From Callaeas wilsoni (taxonomy: Eukaryota; Chordata; Aves; Passeriformes; Callaeidae), in contig VWPU01019061.1 in the NCBI GenBank assembly GCA_013398955.1, positions 1 through 64,000 on the forward strand: a stretch of DNA of 64,000 nt, given 5' to 3'. Below the pieces are notes generated by a model. That model was given only the letters and a program-made list of their open reading frames with translations, searched no databases and was not told the DNA's origin. The translations under genes and the position numbers were made by a program. Each line of letters opens with the position of its first letter. The stretch's first letter is position 1. Of the stretch, positions 23,103-35,200 are shown one piece after another.

Positions 23103-24627
23103 CTACTGCAGGACAGAGCCAGCGGTGAGCTTGCGGGGCAGGGAGGGGGTGAGGGACACGATGGAGGGCCGGGGGTGCAGCCGGGGGTACACGCGCTGCA
23201 ACACGGCCCGGCGGAACAGGATGTAGACCCAGGGGTCCAGGATCTGGTTCCAGGTGACCATGCGGATGTAGATCAGCAGCATCTCCTGCGTGTCCGTGGG
23301 CAGCACCCGGGCCTGGCCAGGGAGGTGCTGCAGGACCATCTGGACAATGAAGATCTGGGGGAAAAAGGGGGCAAAGTGTCAGTGGAGGATCCATGAGCTG
23401 CTCCACGATGGGAAAGTGATGAAGGTCGAGGCACTGAGCCCCTTGGAGGATTCCTGGCCCAGTTTAGGGCACCGGGGAGCACCTGCTCTGCCTGTCACCA
23501 GGGCCCAGCTCAGGGTGTAGAGAGCGGGCAGGGGGACACTGGCAGGGGAAGTCTTACCAAGGGGACACTCCCAGACCTGGGACCTCACTAGCAGGGACAT
23601 GGAGGGGACACAATGAAAGCTGGGACCTCACTGTGAAGGGTGGGGGACACCAAGCCCCAGGAGGGACATGGAGGGAGGTGGGAGGAACACACCAAGACTG
23701 AGGCCCCACAAGAAGGAACAGGTGACATGAAGACCTCCACAAGGAGGAACGGGGGGGACATGAAGACCCAGGAGAGACATGGAGGGGTGGTGATGGGGCA
23801 CACCAGGACAAGGGCCTCACCAGGAGGGGCATCCAGCAGATGGTGGCAATAATCATGATGCCCACGAGCTGCACCATCATCTCCACCTCGCTGTCGCGGC
23901 GCCGCTGCACCGACTCGCGGTCGTGGTAGACGCGGCAGAGCGTGACCACGCTGACGGTGTTGAGAACGAAGGAGAGCAGCACGGAGAGGATGCCCAGCAG
24001 CGCAAAGAGCAGGCAGAAGACGACGTCGCCGGTGTCAGGCAGGAGTGTGAGGAAGCACCAGGAGCCGGGGAACTGCAGCGTGTACCGCCCCAGCCCGAAC
24101 ACCGGCAGCAGTCCCAGCAAGCAGGAGAAGCCCCACACCAGCCCCACAATGGCCCAGGCACGGCGCTTGGAGAGGCTGGTGGAGCGGGAGAAGGGGTGGT
24201 TGATGCCCAAGAACCGCTCCCCAGCCATGGTGGCCCCCAGCAGCAGCGGGCACTGCCCGAAAAATACCATGGAGAAGCCGAGGAAGTTGCAGAGGTGGCA
24301 GCCAGGGTCCACCTCGGCCCAGGAGAACTTGGTGAAGTGGTAGGGGATGATGACTGAGGCTGTCACCAGCAGCCCCATGAAGTCTGTGACCACCAGCCCA
24401 CAGAGGAAGATGAGGAAAGAGGAGCGGGCCTGGCTGGAGAGCTTGCGGGAGGAGCTGACCAGGACGCAGAGGGCAAAGAGGTTGGAACAGAGGCCGATGA
24501 GGCCGAAGGCCGTGGAGAACCAGGGCGAGGCGATGCTGTTCTGTGCGCTGGCGCGGCCATCACTGGCATTGAACACCCCGAAGCACGAGTCTGCCTGCCC
24601 GGCCACGCTGCTGTTGGGGGGCTCCAT
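23103..24627 (-). CDS. TBXA2R: TBXA2R, thromboxane A2 receptor
   Basis: TBXA2R is a class A prostanoid GPCR at the plasma membrane; in mammals it couples mainly to Gq and G12/13 and acts in platelets and vascular muscle (family knowledge). Two coding exons, 24627-23821 and 23354-23103, give 352 aa (human 343). MEPPNSSV is the chosen start. N-glycosylation sequons NSS and NAS precede TM1. The DRY position reads ERF (in GERFLGI). Prostanoid signatures are present: [14 protein letters not shown] in the second extracellular loop and [19 protein letters not shown] in TM7, with the ligand-carboxylate arginine at about 300. The tail ends GSVLQ, close to the human alpha form. An untranslated part of the exon starts at 24730 after CCCCTGCAG. 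The single coding intron is largely minisatellite. Confidence 0.97.
23565..23825. repeat. Minisatellite in the TBXA2R coding intron, touching the donor
   Basis: Imperfect units built on 'cctcac', 'caggagggacatggaggg' and 'gggacac' recur five or six times with about 40-45 base spacing. The last copy runs into the real donor (23820-23819). Confidence 0.72.
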
Positions 24628-24730
24628 GTCCCGCACCCCCTCCTGCTCCTTCCAGCGGCCTCAGGCACCCTCCTGGCTCTGCTCCATGGCCAGAGTCTCC
24701 CGCCACTGCCGGCACCAATCCCGCCTCGCC

Positions 24731-27700
24731 CTGCAGGGGGAACAGAGGGAATTTAGGGCCGTTGCCCATGGCCAAGCCCACCCATCACACACCCTGAGCC
24801 TGCAGATATGAGGTCCTCCAGGGACTGCGGAGGGGGACACCATGGCGGAACCCCAGCCCGTGGAGAGGGACACCAGGGTGGGAGTGGCTGGTGCCGGCCC
24901 CAGGCGCACCTGCAGTGGGTGCCAAGGGCTGCAGCCCTGCAGCTGCCGGGATTAACTGTCCCCGGCCACGAGCCACGTGGGGCTGCAGCCACGAGGCTGG
25001 ATCCCGGCACAGTGGGTGCTGGGGGAAACTCCCCTTCTGCCCTGGGGGGACATAGCCAGAGATCCTTGGGCCATCACCCTCCATCACGATGGGGGACACA
25101 CTCTGAAGGATGCAGGCACAGAGTGGCTGCACCAGGGCATGATCCTGACCCTCTGCCTATCCCTGAGCATAGCCCCTGGCTCAATGTGGAGATGCCCCGC
25201 TCCTCCAGTGTGCTGGGGAAACCTGAGGTACAGGTTTGAGGCGGTGCTGCAACCCTGGAACCGTTGCCAAACCACAGCCAGTGTGGGTGACAGACATACT
25301 CTGCCCTCCTGGCATCCCCCACAGTGGGAGCTGTGGGTTTGTCACCACGACAGTGGCTGCGACAGGACATGGCTGTGGTGGTGGACAGCCTGGCCAGTGC
25401 CACTCTGCCTCGCTTGGGCCGGGAAGCATCTGGGAATCATAGAATCATGGGATATCCTGAGTTGGAAGGGACCCACGAGGTTCATCAAGTCCATCTCCTG
25501 GTCCTACATGGCCCACCACTGCTAATTAGTCCAGGCTGCAAATGGGATGACGTGGGACAGGACATGGCAACAGTGGGTACTGGACAAACCTGGAGACACA
25601 CACCCCCTCAGCGACCAGACCCCTCCTCTCCTCCTGGGACCCATTTCTCCAGGCTGCGGATGTTCTTGCCACCCCACCTGCCCCAGCCCACCCTCCTGGC
25701 TGACACGGTCCTCAGCCCAGTGGCCCCAGTAGAAGGGCCAGTGGGATGCCCAGCCCTACCCCAACCCGCCACCCCTGCAAAGCCCCCACCGCAGTGCCCC
25801 TCCCTTGTGCAGGGTGGCACTGCCACCTGTCTTCTGTCCCCAGGTTAAACCTCACAACAACTCTGATCATTGCCAGTCCTGGCCCTTGGCCTGGCTCTGG
25901 GTCCTCGTGCCGTGTCCCTCACGCAGACACCCCTCAGCCACCAACCCCTCTCTGGCCCCTGGTGCGAGGGCGGCCACAGGGCTGGGAGCCACCGCACACA
26001 CCCGAGGCACGCGCCGATCCCACAGCCCGGCCGGGCTGGGATAGGGCCAGGCATTGCGACATCCTCTGGGGCCTCATCCTGGCAGCACGTGGGGCTGAGG
26101 GTGCCGGCACCCACCCAGCGCGGCAGCGCCCTGCTCGTGCCCGGTCACCGGCTGTGTCCCGGGACCTGCAGCCCTGGGGAGCGGGCAAGGGGCCGGGGCT
26201 GGTGGTGGTGGCTTGTCCCCATCTCTCTCCTGTCCTGGTGTGGGGGGCTGGCGGAGCATGGTGGTGAATCACTGCAAGGGTTGGCCCAGCTTTTTCCATG
26301 AGCCAAGAGTGAAAACTTGCTGCTGTTTGTTCTCGCTGGTCCCCGAGGGACCGTGTCAGCCCCAGAGGCGTCGGCCCTGCAGACACGTGGTGAGGTCTCG
26401 GCACGACATTCTAAGACCCTGAGGAGTCACCAGACTTTCCCACGTCCTCTGAGAGGTGACAAAGTCACCCCTGCCCCACAGAGATGCCACGCGAGTGTCT
26501 GGTGTGGCAGTCCCACTCCAGCTGTCCCTTGCCATGCACCTGCCCACGCTGTCAGGGTGCTGTCCCCAGACACGTTCCCCTGTCCCAGGGTGCTCCCTCT
26601 GCTCACTGGGGTTCGAGAGCCCATGGGGCGATGCTGCCCTGCTGTCCCTGTTACCTGGGGACTCACAGCCATGGGATGCTCTTGGCTGCCCGCTGGCTCA
26701 CGGTGGCAGGAGATGACCCCTCCCTACAGTGTCCAGCGGGGGGGGGTCTCCCTGCAGTGGTACCTTGGCCAGGCGAGGAGGCAGCAGCCCCAGAAGCTCC
26801 AAACCCCACCGTTACCTACATCCTCTCCCCGTCCTCCTTTCACCTCCTGCCCCGACACAACAACAACCTGGACCCTCATCCACTGCCCGCTGCGGCCTGG
26901 ACGGGGACCCCGGGGGCTCAGAGGACTCTGAGTTGGGCTCAGGGGCCGAGCAGCTGGGACCCCCCCTGTGCAGAGCTGCCTCAGCCGGGCACAGCACTTA
27001 GATGGAATCAAATATTTACAAGGGGCCACTTAGCAGCTGCAGGGCTGGGAGCGAGGGAACCCCTGCTGTGCCAGAACACACCAGTGCTGCCTCCGGGAAT
27101 GGGCTCACGTGGGGATGGGGGGTCCCCACTTGCCATTTTCCCCCCATCACGGGCAGCCACTGCAGGAGGATGCATGTGGGGACAGCAGATCCTGCAGAAG
27201 AGAAATCCTGAGCCCAGAGACTGTCCCCACCAAGCCCCTGCGCTCGGGTTTGGGGTTCTGGGCTCAGCAAAATGGAGATCCCATGGGAGCAAGGGTTTGG
27301 CAAGGGGTGCTGGGGTAAAATCCCGGAGGAGAGGAGCTAGCTCTGAAGTGTTCTGCTGGAGGCTGTGAGGCACTGGCAGTGGGGTAGGGGGGGCTGGTGC
27401 AGGCACTAATGGGGCTCCTGGCAGTGCCTGAGCCCGCGGGTTTGGGTCCTGCTGCAGAGGCACCGAGGCTGCCCTGCCTCTGCTGGGCACTGCTTCCTGC
27501 CCTGGCCACATCTGAGGGGAGCGAGAGAAAGGCAGATGGGGAGTGCGGGAGGCTGCTCCTTATCAGCTTCTGCCCCAGCCCGTTGCTTCCCCAGGCTTCC
27601 CCAGGCAGGACTGGGCATGGGGCCTGCACAGGGCTTGCAAGATCAGGCCGGGGTGGGGGCTGGAAGGGGAGAGGCACCACACACCTGCAAAGGGACCCCC

Positions 27701-28380
27701 AAACCAGAGAGCAGTGACTCCCCCCACACCCTATGTGCACCCTCTACCCAGGGTATGCCACTGGATGTGGTGCTTAGCCACAGGGCAGCCGTGCAGAAGA
27801 TGCTGCAGGGTGTTTGCATTTATCACTTGCGTGGCCAGTTTCTGCTCACTGGACCTCTCCAGGACAATGACGTTCCCTGCACGATCCCTTCTGTCTCCAC
27901 AGCCTGATGCCCATGGTGCAGGTGGTCCCATGGGACACTGTGTCACCTGTCAGGGATGGATGTGGACCCACTGCCATCCCTCTCCAGGCTGGCGCTCTGG
28001 GGTATCAAATCAGGTTGAGATCATCAGCTGGGACAGGAAAGGACACGGGGATGAGGACTTGGCAGGGCATCGGTGCTCCTTCCTAGACCCACAGCCATCA
28101 CAAGGACCTGCTCCTGAAGAAGTTGGCCTGGCCTGGAGCAGGGACGTCCCTAGGACACTCAGGACAGAGGACATTCCTGTGAAGCAGTGACACACAGGAT
28201 GGTCCCTGCCAGGCATGCTAACTGTCCTCACCTGTCCCTGCTGTGGCTCAGGGCAGAAGTCCCCAACCTCTGGGCAGACTGGGAGACAACTGGCACCATC
28301 CCCATTCCAATCTCCAGGGCCCCGGAGCCGGGCAGGCAGTGGCTAGAGGATCAGCCTGGGTGCCCTGGAGCGCAGAAGCC
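24731..28380. other. Upstream of TBXA2R, no coding exon recognised
   Basis: This is probably the TBXA2R 5' intron, because the acceptor at 24732-24731 implies an upstream untranslated exon. Apart from one CR1 fragment I see no conserved protein segment, RNA gene or array. Open frames are GC-driven and lack splice or homology support. Confidence 0.5.
25434..25530 (-). mobile_element. CR1 LINE 3' tail fragment
   Basis: The minus strand ends in the CR1 tail; on the plus strand it reads 'gaatcatagaatcatgggat' and then 'atcctgagttggaaggga'. This variant is typical of songbird CR1 copies. Confidence 0.85.
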
Positions 28381-30240
28381 GGGGCTCGGCAGCCCTGGGG
28401 CACCAGGGCCCCCCGCCCCGCGGCTGACCCCGCCCGCACCGTCGAGGCATCTAGAGGGCTTCAAGGCTGCTGAGCCGCCCACTCCGACAGCCCGAAATAG
28501 ACCCTTCCTTTCCTGGCCCTTTCCTGAGCCTTTCCTAGTCCTTCTCCGGCTCTTCCCAGAGGAGCCAGCGGCACTTGGGGGCGGGCGGCGGCGGCGGACA
28601 GGGAGGAACTCGTCCCTGCGGGGGAGCCTCGAAAGCAAATCCTGGTTCCGACGGGAAGCCGAAGATATTCCCGTTGCGGACCCTCGGTCCCGGGAACAGA
28701 CAGACAGTGGGGGGAGCGGGGACACCATGTGTCCGTCCCCCACCATGGAGTCTCCACTTCTCCTCCCCCGAAACGCACCCCATCCTCGGGGTTGTGTGCG
28801 AACCTGGCGGCTGAGCCGGCCGCGAGCGCCCCGAGAGCCTTGAGAGCCCCTGGAGCCCCGACCGTCCTACGCAGCCCCAAGAGCCCCGCACAGCCCCTCC
28901 GTTCGTCCCAGTCCTGCGGTCTGTCCGCCCATCCCAGTCTCTGTCCGTCCATCCCGGTCTCTCTGTCCGTCCATGCCAGCCTTCTGGGCTCTTTGTCTTT
29001 CACAGCCCCCTTGGCCGCGTATCTCTCGCCCTCCCCCAACGCCTCCCTCCCTGCTCAAACCCGAGCCCTACCTCGCTGCCGGCGGGACCCACCCAGCTCG
29101 GCTCAGCTCAGCCCGGCTCAGCTCAGCACAGCTCGGCTCAGCACGGCTCGGCTCAGCTCCGCGGCGGGGCGGGGGAAGGGCCGGGCTCACCGCCCCCTCT
29201 GGAACCGGCCCCGTCCCTCCCCGCTCGGAACAGGGCTCCAGGTGGGGTCGTCCCCGGGCCCGTCGCCCCCGGGCCGGGCAGCGCCCCGGCGACCCGACAG
29301 CGTCCCTCCGGTGCAGCCCCCCCGGTGCCGGCGCCCAACGCCTCCCGGCCGAGGCACCCGCGGCTGGGTCCGTGTCGGGGCTGGGCTCCCGCCCCGTTAC
29401 TCACTTGTTTACCAGAGCGAGTCCCTGCCCGGGCAGGCTTGAGGCAGGGGGGTCCGGCCGTGCCGCCCCGCCAGTGGGACCCGCTTCGGGGCAGCCCCGA
29501 CGGGCCGGCACCGCGGTGGGGTCCCCCAGAGGGGGCGTCCCTGCCGAGCCCCGCAGCGATCCCGGGACCCTAGAAGGGAGAGGCAGCTGCGGCTCCGGGC
29601 GCTGGGGTGGCCGTGGGCCAGGGTCCCTGGGTGCTTCCGCAGCCCCGGCCGTCCCTGCCTTGCGGGGGGATTCGCCTCTCGGGGGTTTTCCCAGCCCGGC
29701 AGCTCCGAGCTCGGGATGTCGCTCCGCTGTCCAAACCCGAGACCAGCTGGGGTGGCACGTCCCCAGGCAGTGTTCCCTCCCACGGTCTCAGCGACAGCCT
29801 CCGTCGCTGCTCCTCGTGCTCCGCCGAGGAGGGCAGAGCTGGACTCTGGCCGCGGAGTCTCCAGCAACTCCGAAGAGCTGGGAGCGCCTGGGCGCACGGG
29901 GGACGCGGGGACATCCCGAGCGCCCAGCATCCCGTCAAGGCAAGCAAGGGGCACAGAGGCTCGGCGCTCAGGTGGATGCCCAGGCAGGTTTTCCTGGCAC
30001 CGGATGGGCAGCGCGTGGCTGCAGAGCTCATCATTCTGCTACCCCTTGGTTTGGAGCAAAGATTGTCGCAGCGAAAGCCACAGGAGTGGCCCCACTGGCA
30101 GCGAAACGCGTGGGGCTCGGGAGCCGCTGGTGTCCCGGGTGGGGCCGGGTGTGCCCGGGAGCAGCTGCGCTCACCCGTGATGGGGCGTGGGGCAGCTCCA
30201 GCGGCTGCCCCGCCCGGGCATGAACCGGCCGAGCCGCTGT
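28380..30240. promoter_or_regulatory. CpG island with no assigned transcript
   Basis: CpG is frequent through about 1.8 kb, far above the flanks, with GC boxes and many GGGCGG-like motifs. Inside are a 'tctgtccgtccat' repeat (about 28917-28980) and a 'ggctcagctcagc' repeat (29095-29162). The simplest reading is the TBXA2R promoter and untranslated first exon, about 4-5 kb upstream of the coding start. A separate noncoding transcript is possible. No coding exon was recognised in either direction. Confidence 0.45.
29095..29162. repeat. Short tandem repeat (ggctcagctc)n within the CpG island
   Basis: The phrases 'ggctcagctcagc', 'cacagctcggctcagc' and 'acggctcggctcagctc' follow each other without interruption, giving about seven copies of a 5-10 base unit. 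Confidence 0.8.
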
Positions 30241-32035
30241 GTCCCCCTGCCCAGCTCAGGGCTGCTTCTTGGCAGCTTCCCACAAAACGTAGGGGAATGT
30301 GGGGAGACGTGGACAGGAGCACTGAGAGCAGCCAGACCAGGGAAAAGCTGTCAGGGGCTTCAGCCGGATCCAGTCCCTGACCCGGTCCCGGCACATGCCC
30401 AGAGGCTACAGCAACTCTCGGGGCTCAGGCTCCTGTGCCTGCTCAGCGACCTCATAAAGGGCCGGGAGTCAGATGTGCAGGGAAACGCAGTGCCTGGAAG
30501 AAGACATGGATCCTGTACCGGCTGAAGATACACTGGGACGTTTTTGGGGGAGTTTCCCCACCTCTGTGTGTGCGCAGGAAGGAAAGGGACAGGCTGCAGG
30601 AGGGGAGGCTCTGCCTGGCAGCTGAGCAGGGACGGCACCAACCACCAGCTTTGGGGTTTGGGTTTTTTTCTTGTTTCCTCCGCCCTGGCCAGGCCTTCAC
30701 TCACTTCCTGCGCTGAGCCCCGAAACCCCCCTGCACAGGCAGCAGCTGGAAATAACTCACAGGAAGGAGAGGCTGGGGAATGTGTCCGGTGCAGCTGCTG
30801 GCCCTGGGGATGTCTGGCAGGATGGGGAGGGGGTACCCATGTGCAGGGCCAAGGCAGTTGGGGCCCCCCACCCCCATCTACAGGCAAGCCAAGCCCCACA
30901 AGTGTGGGCGGCCAGGGCAGGCATGGGAGCCTCTTGAGCACCAGCTCCCAAGATGGCTGTGGGGCTGGATCCGCCCAGCAGAGCCAGTGGAGCCAGGAGC
31001 AGGACAAGGCAACTTTCCTGAGCCACGGGGCAGCCCCCAAGGGCTGGAGGCCTCCATACAGCAGGGTTGGCTCTGCTCTAGTGCTGGGGGACCTGGGCAG
31101 CCCCCTAAGTCCCTGCGCCATGGGCCTGTACTGGGGAGAGGGTGGATGCAGGCAGGAAATGGCCTCTCGGTGAAGTCAGGACAGAAGTTTCCTGCACTCC
31201 TGGGCACTGCTCACCAGCACCCTGTCCTGCCTGCCTGAGCGGGGACACCCCGGGGTTTGGGGGCTTGTGCAGATGGAGCCATGTGGGGTGATTCCAGAGG
31301 AGTGTGACTGTGCCCATGGTCAATACCAGCGAGTCCCAGCTCAACCCCGAAGTGCCCCCAAGGTGCCCAAAACCCAGCTGAACATCAGTAGAGGCCCTCG
31401 AGAACCCACACCTCATCAACAGGATACTGGAGAGTGCAGCTGCTTCTTGCCCAGGGTAGGGAGAGCCTCACAGGCATGGTGTGGGAGGGACTGCAAGCTC
31501 TGGAATCCGGATTTTCCCCTGTAAGGAAATATCCCAACCAGCATCCCTCTCCTCCACTCCACCAGAGCAGGCGCCTGGCAGCACTAAAGCCTCCCATGCC
31601 ACAGCCAGGACTGAGGGATGTGGCGGCACTCCCAGGCTGGGAAAGCCAGATCCCAGGGGAAGATGAGCCAGCAACAGTGCCTGGGGGAGGGTGAGGGGCC
31701 CCTCTCTGAAACAGGACACGGGGCAGCACTGGGCTGGTGAAGTCAAGGGCCCTGTGACTCCAGCTGGGGAGCAGCAGCTGGATTGGTCTGGCACTGGTAA
31801 AGAAAGGTGCTGGGATTGGGAGGAGGCTGGAGTGGGGCAAGGGAGCGCATGGGACTGACTCTGCTCTCTGGAGCAGCAGACCTCAAGGACACAGGGGTGA
31901 GGACACCTACCCCAAGCACTACCCAGTCCCCAGGGCAGTTCCCAGTGCTGGCCCAGTGTGGTACTGGCTGGTGATGTCATGCAGGAGCAGTGGGGGTGCC
32001 CATGCTCAGGATCTCATGGCTAAAACAACCCTTAT
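30241..32035. other. Spacer downstream of CACTIN, no gene recognised
   Basis: The sequence is of intermediate GC, without repeat families I can name, protein similarity or good splice pairs. It ends at the CACTIN poly(A) signal. Confidence 0.5.
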
Positions 32036-32041
32036 TTTATT
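32036..32041 (-). terminator. CACTIN: CACTIN polyadenylation signal
   Basis: TTTATT on the plus strand is minus-strand AATAAA, about 170 bases past the CACTIN stop codon. Confidence 0.8.
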
Positions 32042-32212
32042 TATACCAAAGTCTCAGGGTCCTTCATGATAAATGCAAGGACAGGGAAAAGCCTCAGGAA
32101 CAGGCCCAGTGCTGGGCCAGGCCTTGGGGACATCCATGGAACAGTGTCTGTGCCATGGGATGAGACTCTCCCACCCACCCCTGGCAGATGTCCGAGGGTG
32201 CTGAGCAGCCCC

Positions 32213-35200
32213 TCACCGGCGGTAACGGTAACGCTTGAAGTGGAACCAGAGCTGGAAGATGCCATTGGCAAACTGGCAGCGGAAGCCGTGGCGGTGGGAA
32301 TACTCCCACTCCCTGTTGACGATCTTGAAGGCAATGTCCTCGTAGGGAGGCCCGGCATGGAAGCGCAGGATGGCAAAGTCCTTGTTGTCCTGGCAGGCCT
32401 CCAGGAAGTACTCGGGTGTCGAGCGCTTGTCGATGAGGTCGGGATAGAAGATGTTGAACTTGTAGCCTTGCACAATCTTGGGGGGAGGGTTGTCGAAGTC
32501 GTAGTGGGTCTGGTTGTACTTGTTCCACTCGAAGCCTGTGTGCACACGGTTGAAGAAGCGGGGCTTGCGTGGCCGGTACTTGTCAGCCCACAGATAGGCC
32601 TTGCCCGTGAGCGGCATCTCCACGCTGAACTGCGCCTCGTCCGCGCCCATGCCCTCCTTGGCCTTACGGAAGAAGATATCGTCGGTGCTCTCAGAAGCAT
32701 CACCTATAGGGGAGGAGAGGTGACACCACGTTCTGCAGTGCCAGCCAGGCCTGGGCCACGCGACACTGCTCAAGGCACGCAGAGAGAAGAAGCTGCTGGG
32801 CAGAGGATGCAGAATCGGACACGGGAATGCACGTGCTGTCCTGCGGGCTCTAAGCAGGAACTGGGCTGAGTTGTGCTGGAAAACTCAACCAAAACACCCC
32901 TCCTGTCTGTCTGCATCCAAACATCTTGGTGGTACTGAGGCAGGTCCCCCAGGTCCTCCCAGCACCAGCAGCCTGAGCACCATCTCCTTGCTCCTGCCCA
33001 GGCCACAGTGCCCTTTCTCCAGGGGCATCCCTCTGCCAGGTCAGCTCTGGGTGCCTGCCCCAGAATCAGCTCTTGCCCTTTCCTGAGGGCAGTGTCCCCT
33101 CCACTCCCGCACCCTCTCCATGCCAGGCAGGCTGCGAAGCTGGCGGGCGCAGGGCCTGCCCTGGGGCTCACCTGTCACCTGGAGCTGCTGGCGCAGGAGC
33201 AGCAGCCGGTGTGTGTCCTCCTCTGCCTCCAGCACGTGGGCATCAAAGGGCAGCTCATTGGGGCCCAGCAGCCGGGGGCTGTACTTGCCCGCGTCGTAGT
33301 CATCCAGGCTCTGCTGGATCAGATCCTCCTCCATCAGCACGGCCTCTCCCTCTGCCTCTCCCTTGGCCTCCGTGTCCTGTTCTGCTTCTGGCTCTGAGGA
33401 TGGCCCTGGCTGTGCCTCAAGGCTCTCCTCGGGATCCAGCCTGCATGGAAGGGAGAAGAGAGGACTGGGACGGGGATGGTACCCTCGTTCTCTGCTCACC
33501 TGAGCCCTGCCTCGGGAAGGGTGAGGGCACAAGGCTGCCTTTCTGCCCAGGGACAGGCCAAGGTGGCTGCTCACCTGTCGCTGGGGGAGGCTGGCTCCCG
33601 CTTGATGATGGGGAAGAGCGGTTCACTCTCCACACCCTGCTCCTGCTTCAGCTTGTACAGTTTCTGACGCAGCACGTCCTGGTGCCGCTCCCGCAACCTG
33701 AGAGAGGAGAGGAGCCGTCGGGTCCCACCCCGCAGAACCACCTCACTCCCACTGCCCAAAGCTGTGACGCCCACCTACATGGACAGAAACCTGCTGGGCT
33801 TGGCTGGCTTTGTGCTGAATAAGCCTCGGTTCAGTTCCCTCTTGGAGACCTCACTAAACATCACTACTGCAGAAAGGACTGGGTGTCCCGCCCTGCTCCC
33901 CTCTTGGAAATCAGCCATCTCAGGAAAGTAGAAAACCCTCCCCCATTCGGGTTTGTGCCTCCTCAGCTCTGCCCATAGCAGGGTCTGCACTGCCACCGCT
34001 GTCTGCTCTCACCTGGCCCGAGCCATGTAAGCCTTCAGCTGCTGCAGGAGGCTCTCCCAGTACCCGATGTCCAGGTTGGGCCCTCCTGCCCGGATCTTGC
34101 TCTCGATGCCCTGGTACAGAGCTTGCAGCTGGTTGTATGTCTTCCCCTTGAACACAGACTGCACATCCGAGCTGACTGAGGCGTTGACGCCATCCCGACG
34201 CTCCCCTGGACAGGTGAGGGCAGCCGGTCAGTCTCCGAGGACTCAGCTGCACTCATCCCAGTTCTCCCGACAGCAGGAGGCTGGACCTCAGCAAGGGACA
34301 GCTGCCAGACCCGCAGCCTCCATCCAGCAGGTCCAAGAGAGCCTGCCTGAGCACACATGGCAGATCTTGTGCCCTCAGGACTCACCACTCACAGTCCCTG
34401 ACACCCACACCAGGCTCTGCTCTCCTGCTTACCTGGTCCTCCTTTCCCAGAGGCCTCCAGCTTGCGGAGCTTGGCTATCTCATCCTCTGTGATGATGGTC
34501 ATGTCCCTCCAGAAGTCCACGTTCTTCCCTTGCTCCAGCTCCATGTATACCTGCAGGCAGGAGACACATCAGGCACCTGCTCCACACCACGGGCAGGAAA
34601 GCAGAGCTGGTAGAGAAACCCTGAGCCCAGGAAGAGGGGCAGCAGAGCAGGCACCTGGATGTCCTCCACCAGGTCCTCCATGTCGGAGACGGTCAAGCCG
34701 TTCAGGAAGGTGTAGGGCTCATGCATCTCCACGGCCAGGTCATCGTCCTCTGCGCTGATGTACTTGGCCAGAAGATCAATGGGTTTTGCCCTCCCATCCC
34801 GAATCCGGATCTTAGACCTGGTGAAGGGAGAGGAACAGAAAGACAGTGGGGGACACTGAGCAGTGCAATCCTCTGCTCCCTGCCAGGCCTGGTTCTGAGC
34901 AGCTGCACACCTACCGCAGCTTGGCCTGCTGCAGGTGGAAGTTGTCCTCCTGTTCCTCCCAGGTTTTGAAGTGCTCTGCCTCTTTCTCCCGCTGCAGCAT
35001 CTCCAGCTCCTGCTCCCGCATGGCTTTTTCCCGCTCCCGCTCCAGGCGCAGCTGCTTCACCTGCCCAGGGTGACAAAGCTGTGAGGCCACCGTGGATGGG
35101 CCACTGTGCAAACACCACAGACATGCTCAGTGACACACCCATGACCTGTCCCTGAGCTGCCTTGGCTCTTGCCATCAGCCCGAGCTCCTGGAGAGTGGGA

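Noticed and set aside
28973..30223. A 416-codon plus-strand open frame
   Set aside because: It lies in a CpG island where stops are rare; Ala/Pro/Arg/Ser-rich translation with no domain and no splice logic.
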